A stretch of DNA of 64,000 bases from Candidatus Zhuqueibacterota bacterium. Its GTDB lineage: Bacteria > Zhuqueibacterota > Zhuqueibacteria > Residuimicrobiales > Krinioviventaceae. The DNA lies in the NCBI GenBank assembly GCA_016934825.1, contig JAFGSB010000041.1, positions 1 to 64,000 of the forward strand. Direction: 5' to 3'. The number at the start of each line of letters is the position of its first letter. The stretch's first letter is position 1. The position numbers were made by a program, and so were the translations under genes. Under the pieces are notes generated by a model. It saw only the letters and a program-made list of their open reading frames with translations, did not search any database and was not told the origin of the DNA. Shown here in pieces: positions 38,519 through 48,600 of this stretch.

Positions 38519-40873
38519 TTATTTTGCTTCAGTTGCTTTACGTAATTCCATCGTCCGATTGTAAAATTCGTCCGGCTGCATTTCTTTTATATAAACAAGG
38601 CCATGACATGCCCGTAATCTGGGATGAGTGCTTTGATAAAAAAACTCGCGTCCCAGGCAGGTTTTAATATCAAGGTACTGGTCCACCATTATTTTTCTCG
38701 CCAGCCTCGAAAATGGCCCGTCCAGCTCATAACTGGGAAAAGACGCGTTGCGCTGCGAACCGAAACATTTGTCAAATGCGTTTTCCAGAACAGCCAGGGA
38801 ATTCAGGGAAACAGGTACCATGATATCCGCTTCGGAAGCGTTAAAACGGTACCAGACATTTCTATATCCCCATATTTTTATATCTTTGCGGCCGGTTTTT
38901 TCCTGGTATATCTTTAACGCCTCGCTAATGATCTGCAATACCTTGTAATGGGTATCCGGGCCGCTCGCTTCCGGGTCCAATGCGACCGTAATGGTGGTCG
39001 GTTTTACTTTTTCCAGCAATTCCAGAACCGGCGGGACGTCCCGCTCAACGCTGGGTTCTTCCGTGAATATATCGCCTTTATAGAATCCCAGGCGTAAATG
39101 AAATACATTTTTATTACTGAATCCCAGGTAACCCCACAACAGGTCCGCTTCCCATTCCCTGATCATACCCTTAAACTGCTGAATATAGGGAAGATCTTTT
39201 TTACCGGGATATTGTGTTTCAAAATACATAATGAGTTCGCGGACCCTGTTTTTGAGCTGTTTGGGACTGGTTTCCTCGAATAAAAACATTAAATTCCGTA
39301 AGAGTCTTCTGGCTTCCCCGTCTTCCTGCATGGTCCTCCTGTGCGCGGCCACACCGTCCAGGTATCGATACACATCCCGGTTTCTGGCGATCTCATCCGA
39401 AGGATCAAAATACCCGGTATCCATGAATTGTTGATAAGCGGGCGTATCCAGATGCTTTAATAGAATATTCAATAACTCATGGACGTAGGCGTTCGTTACG
39501 GCGTTAAAGCCGCTCGTCATATACGCAAAATGATGAATATTTAACGGCGTTCGGGTAAGATGCATAATATAAGCCCAATATCCCAGCATGATATCATCGT
39601 GATGCGGGGCCGTATGTAAAAATCGTTCGTTTTCAATCTGCGCCAGTCCCCGTTCTATTTTAGCTTTCAGCGAATCCCGGCTGGTTTGGATCATTTCAGG
39701 TATTGTATAAGTTCCCGCTTTCGCAATAGACCGCGCGGAACGGGTGCTATCAAAATCAGCCGCTTTTAAATCCTGAATACTTTTATTCTGCCTGACGGCC
39801 AAATCGATAATGATCTTTTCAATTGTCTGCCGGGGAAGGGAATCGTTTTTTTTCAGGTCCTCACATTGCCGTTCAGTTAATAACAGGGCCGCCCCTTTGG
39901 TCAAATAAAAACGACTGTTTTTCAGTTTCTGTAAAACTGTTGCCGGGTAAAGATTGGATATTTCACTTTCCACCGCTTCCTGAATCACTTTTGCCTTGGA
40001 TTCGCCGGCTGCGATGATTATTGCAACCGTATCGGGATTTTGGGTAATTGTTGACAGCCCGATGGTAATCACCAGCCTGTTTCGGGCAATTTCAATGCCG
40101 CCCAGGTCGACTGCTGCTGCGGCCTGGGTTTCATAATTTGTCGCCGTTAACCGTGTCGTTGAATAATGGTCCGAGCCGTGCACATTAAAACCGATATGGC
40201 CGTCCGGGCCGATACCGCCGATAAAAAAACCGATCCCCCCCATATCCCGGATGCGTGTTTCGTATTCCGTACAATACTGGTCGACGCGTTCAATAACGGA
40301 TTTTTGCAGACGCTCAAGGCTGTTGCGCTCAAAACGTGTACGCAAACTCAAATCCACAATGTTATCCGGGAAAATTTCTTTTATCAATGAATTCTCCGGG
40401 ACGCCGGTGGTCCAGGCGTTTATTAACAGCGCTTTTTTTATATCAAGTCCCAGTGAATCAATATAGAATTTTTTTATATAATAAGAAAAACTGTTGCTAT
40501 GGGTCGGATTGATCGGGTAAAACTCGTCAATCTGAACAAATCGCAGTAAATCCATCCTGGGGGTGATCTTTGTATCCAGACCGAATTCTTCAAGTTCGGC
40601 CGCGACTGCTTCTTTACCCCAGTTTTGAATATAGTGTTTGACCCATTTAATAAAATGTTCCGGGGTTCTCCCGGTAGGCAGTGAAATAACTCCCTCAGGG
40701 TTGTATTGCACCCATTCTAAAAAACGCATGGCGGTCAGTTTCCCAAGCGCGGGGAAATTGTCCACCTCTATGACGGCAATTTTTTCGGTTGGCTGATACA
40801 TAAACTGACGACCGCTCTTTTTTAACGCGGTTTGTTCAACTTTGGATTCCGGTAAAGTCATAAAATTTTCCAT
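38519..40873 (-). CDS. Glucosamine-6-phosphate deaminase-like (NagB) domain fused to a PIG-L deacetylase-like domain
   Basis: NagB-like SLPTGRTPEHF, QIDEFYPI, GGIGPDGHIGFNVHGSDH; C-terminal TAPHHDDIMLGYWAYI (PIG-L/LmbE-like). Confidence 0.88.
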   Translation of the reverse strand: MENFMTLPESKVEQTALKKSGRQFMYQPTEKIAVIEVDNFPALGKLTAMRFLEWVQYNPEGVISLPTGRTPEHFIKWVKHYIQNWGKEAVAAELEEFGLDTKITPRMDLLRFVQIDEFYPINPTHSNSFSYYIKKFYIDSLGLDIKKALLINAWTTGVPENSLIKEIFPDNIVDLSLRTRFERNSLERLQKSVIERVDQYCTEYETRIRDMGGIGFFIGGIGPDGHIGFNVHGSDHYSTTRLTATNYETQAAAAVDLGGIEIARNRLVITIGLSTITQNPDTVAIIIAAGESKAKVIQEAVESEISNLYPATVLQKLKNSRFYLTKGAALLLTERQCEDLKKNDSLPRQTIEKIIIDLAVRQNKSIQDLKAADFDSTRSARSIAKAGTYTIPEMIQTSRDSLKAKIERGLAQIENERFLHTAPHHDDIMLGYWAYIMHLTRTPLNIHHFAYMTSGFNAVTNAYVHELLNILLKHLDTPAYQQFMDTGYFDPSDEIARNRDVYRYLDGVAAHRRTMQEDGEARRLLRNLMFLFEETSPKQLKNRVRELIMYFETQYPGKKDLPYIQQFKGMIREWEADLLWGYLGFSNKNVFHLRLGFYKGDIFTEEPSVERDVPPVLELLEKVKPTTITVALDPEASGPDTHYKVLQIISEALKIYQEKTGRKDIKIWGYRNVWYRFNASEADIMVPVSLNSLAVLENAFDKCFGSQRNASFPSYELDGPFSRLARKIMVDQYLDIKTCLGREFFYQSTHPRLRACHGLVYIKEMQPDEFYNRTMELRKATEAK

Positions 40874-40982
40874 TATAGATTATCGGGTTAACAGATCAAC
40901 CGAAAGTCATCCGATTGATTTGAACATTAATTGTTTATTAAAACCAGGACTTACCTGACGCTTGCAAAAAAATAAATATTCC

Positions 40983-43328
40983 CTACCCTGTTTCCGGTTT
41001 ATGAACGGCGGGGGCCGTATAACTGAATTTTCTGCCAAAACCGCACAAATATATTAAAAATACCAATCCGAAAACAGCCGCAAACAATAACGTTTTTGTA
41101 AAACCGTACAGGGGGATAAAAAAACCGCTGATCACTATGGACCCGCATGCGCCGCCGATCAGGTCCGCTGCATAAACGGTACCGGCCCTGTGTCTGCCTT
41201 TAATCCGACAATATGAAACACAGACAAGCGGGAAAATACCGCCCGTTAAAGCGCCGGCGCAAAACAATAAAATAAAAAATAATAAAAATGAACGCGAAAC
41301 AAGCACAAATTGTAATAACGGTGTTAAAAACAGCAGCAATAAAATCAATAGCGTTAAAAACAAAACAAGTACAAACCTGTTGGATATTTTTTCAAGTTTA
41401 TGATTTATGATCAAACTCATCAAAGCCATACCCGTCATAAACACACTTAGGGCCAGTCCGATCCATTCATAAATATAACCAAAAATTATCTGGAAAAAAA
41501 GCAGCAATAATACATTCATGGTAATACTGGCAAAGCCAAAATAGGCCGTTAAACCGGGTATAAAGAATAAAAAAACCGTTTTTTTATCATGAAGAATAAA
41601 AGAAAAAATAACAAAGCATATTAATATTATTATCGGAAAAATCAATGTAAATTTGTAATCCAGCCGGGATATTTGCACAAACAGCCCGCTATGGCCGCGA
41701 ACAAGTTTGTTCCACAGAACAAAATCATAATAATAGGAAACCGGCGCAAAATCACGATTGACCCGGTTCACATCGGCACTCTCCAGCGTCTCCTGGATAA
41801 AATTCAACCTTTCCGGGAAATAGTATTGCCAGAACATGTGCGAATAAAAATAATCGCATTGTACCCCGCTGCTGATGAATCTTTCAGCCAGCAATTGTGT
41901 ATTAGTAGTGAGACCATTATTTTCTATCGACGCGAAATAAATGGCCGCGTCTCCCGGAATAACGACCACATCATTAAACTGTTGTCTTAATTGCGAATAA
42001 AGTCCGGCGTTGAGCTGTAAAAGTTCAGGGCCAAAATAATTTTCAGCCGAGGGGAAACCGCAAACCGTAAAAATGCCGCCCCGTTTTAATTTGCTTTTGG
42101 CCAGTCTGAAAAATTCCCCGGTAAAATACCTGTTGTTGGACGCTGTTGCCGGTCTGCCGACATTGACGATGATGATATCAAATTTTTTTTGACTTGCGGA
42201 TAAAAAATAACGGCCGTCCGTAAATACCATTTTCAAATTGGATTTACGGAATAAATTCAGATAGACGCTATCCTGATGTGATAAACACAATTCACAGGCT
42301 TCCCTGTCAAGTTCGACATAAACAATATCGCTGTTTTCATACTTTGCCAGTTCCCCGGCCAGTCCCCCCAGTCCGCCGCCCAAAAGTAAAATATCCCGCG
42401 GCCCGGGATGCTGGGTCATGACCAGCGAAGCAAGTTCCTGCGAACCGACCGGGTCCGGAACTATAGTTTGCTTTACGCCGTTGACATATAAACTTTTCTC
42501 GCCCCCCCAGTCGACAAGGGCCAGTTCCCCAAATTTCGACTGCCGCCAGTCGATCAATTGCATTTGTTTATCGAACGATTGCCAGTATTGCCGCAGCAGA
42601 ACAGTTTGGATTTTTTTTGACAGCGGGGAAAACAGCACCAGTAATAAAACGACAGCGATGAATATTTTCCACAATGCTTTTTCAACAAGAAAAAGGAAAA
42701 ACAATAACATGGCGACCAGCAATAGCAGGACTTCCATGTTGCTTAAAAAAGAAAAAGCCGCGAGGCTGACTACAAATCCGGCAAAAGCGCTGCCGAATGC
42801 TTCAAATATATAAATCCTTGAAGCGGGATCGCCCCGCAAGTGATGACCGGCGCCGGCTCTCCCGGCAAGAAAGGAAAACTGGAATCCGATCAGCAAACAC
42901 GGACCAAGCAAAACCAAAAAGGCGAATAAGGTCAATTCGATAAACGAAACATACTCTCCGTAAGGTATATCAAAAAGGACCCTTACATATTTGATCGCGA
43001 TAACGGCCAAAATACTGGTCAGAAAAAGTAAAAACTGTAAAAAGGAAAATATTGTGATCTTTTGAAAACAGGATTTTCGGATCAGAACTGTGCCCAGCCA
43101 GCTTCCCGATGCCACCCAGAATAACCAGACGGACAATAAAATTCCTATACATAATTCATTTCCGTAAAATACGGCCATGAATTCCCGCATCAGGATAATT
43201 TGTATCGTAATGGAGGCGATACCCAGACATAACGCGTAAATATGAAGAGAAAATCTGGAAAACATACCCGCCCGTAATTTAAATTTGACCGGTTTCTTGA
43301 AAATAAAAATGATTTTTATCATTATCAA
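40983..43328 (-). CDS. Membrane-embedded spermidine-synthase-like methyltransferase-fold protein (fused MFS/spermidine synthase type)
   Basis: N-terminal TMs, then GEYVSFIELTLFAFLVLLGPCLLIGFQFS, SAM-fold DILLLGGGLGGLAGELAKYENSDIVYVELDREACELC, C-terminal TMs. Confidence 0.82.
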   Translation of the reverse strand: MIMIKIIFIFKKPVKFKLRAGMFSRFSLHIYALCLGIASITIQIILMREFMAVFYGNELCIGILLSVWLFWVASGSWLGTVLIRKSCFQKITIFSFLQFLLFLTSILAVIAIKYVRVLFDIPYGEYVSFIELTLFAFLVLLGPCLLIGFQFSFLAGRAGAGHHLRGDPASRIYIFEAFGSAFAGFVVSLAAFSFLSNMEVLLLLVAMLLFFLFLVEKALWKIFIAVVLLLVLFSPLSKKIQTVLLRQYWQSFDKQMQLIDWRQSKFGELALVDWGGEKSLYVNGVKQTIVPDPVGSQELASLVMTQHPGPRDILLLGGGLGGLAGELAKYENSDIVYVELDREACELCLSHQDSVYLNLFRKSNLKMVFTDGRYFLSASQKKFDIIIVNVGRPATASNNRYFTGEFFRLAKSKLKRGGIFTVCGFPSAENYFGPELLQLNAGLYSQLRQQFNDVVVIPGDAAIYFASIENNGLTTNTQLLAERFISSGVQCDYFYSHMFWQYYFPERLNFIQETLESADVNRVNRDFAPVSYYYDFVLWNKLVRGHSGLFVQISRLDYKFTLIFPIIILICFVIFSFILHDKKTVFLFFIPGLTAYFGFASITMNVLLLLFFQIIFGYIYEWIGLALSVFMTGMALMSLIINHKLEKISNRFVLVLFLTLLILLLLFLTPLLQFVLVSRSFLLFFILLFCAGALTGGIFPLVCVSYCRIKGRHRAGTVYAADLIGGACGSIVISGFFIPLYGFTKTLLFAAVFGLVFLIYLCGFGRKFSYTAPAVHKPETG

Positions 43329-43396
43329 ACCATTTTTGCACCGGACCCCATAAAATGTTCCCGTGGCCTCCCCTGTTCGGCAAAAATCTAAAAAAA

Positions 43397-43422
43397 AAGC
43401 CCGTCGAAAAAAAAACGGGCTT
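43397..43422 (-). terminator. Intrinsic terminator of the thioredoxin-fold gene
   Basis: Minus strand AAGCCCGT-N10-ACGGGCTT followed by TTTTTT. Confidence 0.85.
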
Positions 43423-43445
43423 AATTAATACAAGGTATATGAAAG

Positions 43446-43985
43446 TTATAATTCCTTTTTGCCGCAATCCTTGTTTTTCAAAAAATCTTCAAAAGATACT
43501 TCCTTTTCCCAGCATCGGGCATCAATATAATTCAATATATTTATGAAATTTTCCGGGGGTACATATCCCGGAACAAGCGTAATAACATCGCCGTTGGAAT
43601 CCAGAAAAGCAAGCGAGGGAAATCCGGTTACGCCAAACGCCCGGGTTAATTGCGGGTTACTATAAGTTTCATTTCTATAATTGACTTTGGACCCTGCATC
43701 TTCAGCGTCCAGTTTTATGGTTACAAATCTTTCCTGCAGTTTTTGGGCTACCTGCTTATCCTGAAAAGTCTTTTGATCCATCACCTTGCACCAGTGACAC
43801 CAGTCTGCGTAGAAATCGATCAGAATCATTTTATTTTCTTTATCCGCCTTTTCCAGGCCTTCATTAAAAGAGTGCCATTTATTATCGGCGGCAAAGTTGA
43901 CGGAAGCGAAAACCAAAAGTGTAACAAGTATCAATCCCTGAAAAATGTAATTTTTATTTATTTGTTGTCTCATAATAATCTCCAC
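43446..43985 (-). CDS. Thioredoxin-fold exported protein
   Basis: ILIDFYADWCHWCKVMDQKTFQD, WCHWC motif; signal peptide. Confidence 0.88.
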   Translation of the reverse strand: MEIIMRQQINKNYIFQGLILVTLLVFASVNFAADNKWHSFNEGLEKADKENKMILIDFYADWCHWCKVMDQKTFQDKQVAQKLQERFVTIKLDAEDAGSKVNYRNETYSNPQLTRAFGVTGFPSLAFLDSNGDVITLVPGYVPPENFINILNYIDARCWEKEVSFEDFLKNKDCGKKEL

Positions 43986-44228
43986 AAAATTAATAATTTT
44001 TGTAAATAATCATAATTGTTAATTAGATGCATGAAATCGTAAAAAGTTCAAAAAAAATTTAAGAAAAATACAATATAAGCCTTTAAAAAATTTAGATATA
44101 CAACAAATTTTACTTGCTAAAAATTCCGTTTCATATTATATTAAATTGTTGTTCTCATGTGTTAAAAATATATATAAAAACCATAAATATCAAATCAATA
44201 CATATAAATTCATCAAATCAGGCATATT

Positions 44229-45602
44229 ATGCGTAAAAAAAATTATTTTTTGTCTCTTTTCTTGTTGACCGCTGTACTATTTTCCTGCGCGCCGGTTCCT
44301 CAAACAAGAGACATATCCGATTATCGACAGGAATTAATTGAATTATCGGCTAAAATCAAAGCAGATCCCAGGGATTCGGAAGCCTTCCGGGATTTGGGGA
44401 TTATTTGTATCAACACGGAAAAATATCGTCAGGCGGAAGTCTTTCTGTCAAAATCATATAACTTTGATCCCGGGGATAATAAAACAATGTTTTATTACGG
44501 GTTAAGCCTTGAATTCAATCAAAAGGACGATGAGGCGTTTAAGGTATTTCGCCGCTTTCAGGAGATCTCCAGGTTATCTCCATATCGAAAATTAATGGAA
44601 AGTCATTACAATATTCTGAACCGTAAAGTTGCCAGAACGGAAGTCAGGCAGTTGATGCAGGCCGAAAAAGACATTGCGCCGGAAAAACTCTCACCCAATC
44701 TTGTTGCCATATTTCCGTTAAAGTACCGGGGACAGAACCTCGAATATGAAAACCTTGGAATCGGTTTGGGAGAAATGATGATCACCGACCTCAGCCAGGT
44801 ACCGGGTCTCAACATTGTTGAACGGATCCGGTTAAATACATTAATGCAAGAGGTCGCACTGGGACAATCGGGACTGGTTAAAGAAGGGACTTCACCGCAA
44901 TACGGTAAACTGCTGGGCGCCGGAAGAGTCATCACAGGTTATTATGATATTTTTGAAAATAAAAATTTAAGAATGAACATGGAATATTGGGATTACATAA
45001 ACCAAAAACCGCCGCTCAATGCCAACAGTTCAAACACTCTTGAAAATCTGTTCTTGATGGAAAAAAGAATGGTGCTCGGAATTGTCTCCACAATGGGTAT
45101 TGAGCTCACACCGGAACAAAAAAAGGAAATCTTATATATTCCGACCAAAAACATACATGCGTTTATTGCCTATTGTAACGGCATGGAAAGGCAGGATGCC
45201 GGACAGATCGAGCAGGCTACCCAATTCTTTCAACAGGCCCTGCAGCTTGATCCCAAATTCGAACAGAGTAAAGAAAAATTAATGGAAAATGAAACCACCG
45301 TTTTGATGGAAAGTTCAAACCGGAAAAAAATTCTGGCTTCGGTTGACAATATTGGAGGCGGTTCCGGTACGACACCCGGATCAACCGAAAATTCGGGCGC
45401 GCAGGACAAGATCAATAACAGGCTGCAGTCCCTGTCGAATAATATCGGTTCCCAGTTTATACCGGGGCAGGAAACACGGAAAACCACCGAAGAAACGGTG
45501 TCGTCCGGGGCGAATGTGGGTTTGGAAGTAAATCCCAATCTGCCTCTGCCGCCGACAACTCTGGATGTGCTGCCGGATCCGCCAAAACCGCCGGTGCGAT
45601 AG
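44229..45602 (+). CDS. TPR/CsgG-like lipoprotein
   Basis: Lipobox LFSCAP; TPRs; CsgG-like VAIFPLKYRGQNLEYENLGIGLGEMMITDLSQVPGLNIVERIRLNTLMQE...GAGRVITGYYD. Confidence 0.78.
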   Translation: MRKKNYFLSLFLLTAVLFSCAPVPQTRDISDYRQELIELSAKIKADPRDSEAFRDLGIICINTEKYRQAEVFLSKSYNFDPGDNKTMFYYGLSLEFNQKDDEAFKVFRRFQEISRLSPYRKLMESHYNILNRKVARTEVRQLMQAEKDIAPEKLSPNLVAIFPLKYRGQNLEYENLGIGLGEMMITDLSQVPGLNIVERIRLNTLMQEVALGQSGLVKEGTSPQYGKLLGAGRVITGYYDIFENKNLRMNMEYWDYINQKPPLNANSSNTLENLFLMEKRMVLGIVSTMGIELTPEQKKEILYIPTKNIHAFIAYCNGMERQDAGQIEQATQFFQQALQLDPKFEQSKEKLMENETTVLMESSNRKKILASVDNIGGGSGTTPGSTENSGAQDKINNRLQSLSNNIGSQFIPGQETRKTTEETVSSGANVGLEVNPNLPLPPTTLDVLPDPPKPPVR

Positions 45603-45645
45603 AATAATACGTTTATTATCGGGATATTGTGATAAAGGAAATAAT

Positions 45646-48600
45646 ATGAGAAAAATATCAGGTCATTTTATATTATTAAAAGTCTTAAAATTGCTTCTTT
45701 TTATACTTTTTATCGGCATACTAAATGTCGGCGCCGGTTTTGCGCAGGTCCTGTGGCAGCAGACAAACGGTCCAGCCGGGGGAAACGTACCCAGCCTGGC
45801 CATTAATAATACCTCCGGCGCGCTATTCGCAGGCTGTGAAGCAGGGGTTTTTCGTTCCGAAAATAACGGGGATACCTGGACGTCCGTCAGCGCCGGTTTA
45901 CCCGCGACCACGGTTCTCAATATTGCCGTCAATTCAAGCGGACATATCTTTGCCGGTAGTTATATGAGCTCGCTTTACAGGTCAATGGATAACGGGGCAA
46001 CATGGGAACTCAAAAACACCGGACTGCCGCCGGATTTTGATATAAATGCTTTGGTCATAAACCCGGCCGGGATCATTGTCGTCGCCTCCTTTAACGGTAT
46101 TTACCGTTCCACGGATAACGGGGAAAACTGGACTATGGCTATAACACCTACGGGGGGACCGGCCGAAGGTATGGATGTTCTATACGTCACCCCAAACGGA
46201 AACGTTATGGGCGGAAATTATAACGGCGTCTTTGAAGCCGCCAATAACGGCGATAGCTGGAGCTTAATCCATCAAATCGGTTCCGTATATGCCATGGGGG
46301 TCAATTCTGCCGGGGACATATTTACCGGTTCATATAACGGCGTACAGCGATTATTATTCGGCCAGCAAACCTGGGAATATGTAAATACGGGCCTTCCGAC
46401 AACCGTCGATATTAAACGGATCTCGATTAACAGCTCCGGCGTATTGTTCGCCGGAACTTATGACGGTCTTTACCGGTCCACCGATAACGGTAATAACTGG
46501 ACATCGGTAAATACCGGACTGACATCGACCAATGTGAACGCAATTATATTCAACTCAACCGGCGCAACTTTTACGGCAACATCAGGCGGCGTCTTTAGTT
46601 CGGCCGATAACGGCAATAACTGGACGCGTAAAATAAACGGGCTGGTCAATTCGACGGTCAGAGTACTCAATGTCGGCCAAAACGGTAATTTTTATGCCGG
46701 CACCTCCTCCGGATTATTCAGATCAACGGATACCGGATCAACCTGGAACGAAATCCCGACGCTTGCGGGTAAAAGCGTTAAATATATTATATTCAATACG
46801 GCAGGCAATGCTTTTGCCGGAACGGAATTTTCAGGCGTTTATCGTTCCCTGGATAACGGGGTGACCTGGGCACTGGCGAATACCGGACTGACCAGCCTGG
46901 AGATCAGGGCTATGACCATAAATGCGACCGGTCAGCTTTTTGTCGCAACCTATACCGGTTTGTTCAGGTCCACCGATAACGGCGCCAACTGGACCAATAT
47001 TAATAATACACTGTCCGAACCGTCTTCCCTGGTTGTCGACAGTGACGGTGATATGTTTGCCGCGACATACAACGGCATCTATCGCTCGGTCGATAACGGC
47101 GTCACATGGAACATTGCCAACGCCAATATGAGCAGTGTAAATTTTCTTAAAATCAGACCGGACGGCTATATATTTGCCTGTACATCTATGGGAATATCTG
47201 TTTCCGACAACAAAGGGGTGACCTGGATTGACAAAAATAACGGGCTCACCGATACGCAAATCCAGACTTTATACATCAGCAGAAAGGGCCATCTGTTCGC
47301 CGGTACCCGTATCGGCGGTCTGTTCCGGTCTACCGATTTAGGCGACAACTGGATTGCCGCAAATAACGGGCTGTCGAATCCCAGTGTGCATGCTTTGGTT
47401 ATGAATAACGCCGGTGATTTTCTTGCCGGAACTATGGGCAGCGGCGTTTTCAGCAGTCAGTATGATAACAGTATTCATTCGGTTTCCCCGACTGCCATCG
47501 ATTACGGCAATGTTCGGACGAATACGACCCGGACCGATTCCGTTGTTGTGACCAATACGGGTTATCAAATTTTAAATGTCAGCCTGTTTAACATGAGCGG
47601 CCCCAACGCGGCAAATTTTGTCGTGATGACAGCGCCGTTCCAATTATCACCCGGAGAGTCACGGGCGGTACAAATAGATTTCACGCCGGGAAGCAGATCG
47701 ACACATACCGCGTCGCTGGACATTGTGACGAGCGGCGGAACTTCCACCGTATCCCTTACCGGAACCGGCATTGCCCCGGTAATGTCCCTTTTAATGACAA
47801 CTTTTGATATCGGACTTGTGAGAAGCAATACAACACAACAAATCGACTCGTTATATCTCATCGCCAATGACGGCGACGATTCGCTTTTGGTTACATCGGC
47901 TGGTTTCACAGGTACCGACGCGGTCAACTTTGCCGTAACGGACCATATAAACAAGACCGCGCCGGGAGAAGACGGCTGGTTCTCTTTCTCATTTACTCCG
48001 GACCGGACAGGGCCTTTTACCGCCCAACTTTCAATTCAAAGCGACGGCGGTTCCGGTGATGTCACAATAACAGGTACAGGAACCGCCCCGGTATTGGAGG
48101 TGACGCCCCTATCGATTGACTTCGCCGATGTAGCGATTGGAGCGTCAGCCCTAGATACAATTCTGGTCAAAAATACCGGTACCGACATCCTGAACGTGAG
48201 TTTAATTTCCGTTGGCGGTACAGATGCCGCATACTTTACACTAAATACGACGCCGTTCACTCTGGGCCCCGGTGACAGCACGGAATTGCAGGTTTCGTTC
48301 ACACCGGAAAGCCAGGGAACCTTTTATGCGGAGGTTTTAATTGAAAGCGACGACGTCAACGCGATCGTCGAACTGTTTGGGACCGGCGCTCAACCCGTAT
48401 TGTCATCGGATCAGGGAACGATCGATTTCGGTGAGTCGCAGGTCGGAGCTTTCCGCGACAGAATACTGGGCGTGACAAATACCGGCGACGGTTCACTGAT
48501 CATCAGCGACGTCTCCATAACCGGACCGTATGCCGAAGAATTTTATGTTCTCGAAAATACAACCAATCTGCAGCCGCTGGCTTCGCTAGCAAGACTTGAT

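Noticed and set aside
46831-47259. Antisense ORF of 142 aa within the propeller gene
   Set aside because: Mirror reading frame of repetitive coding DNA; no credible protein features.
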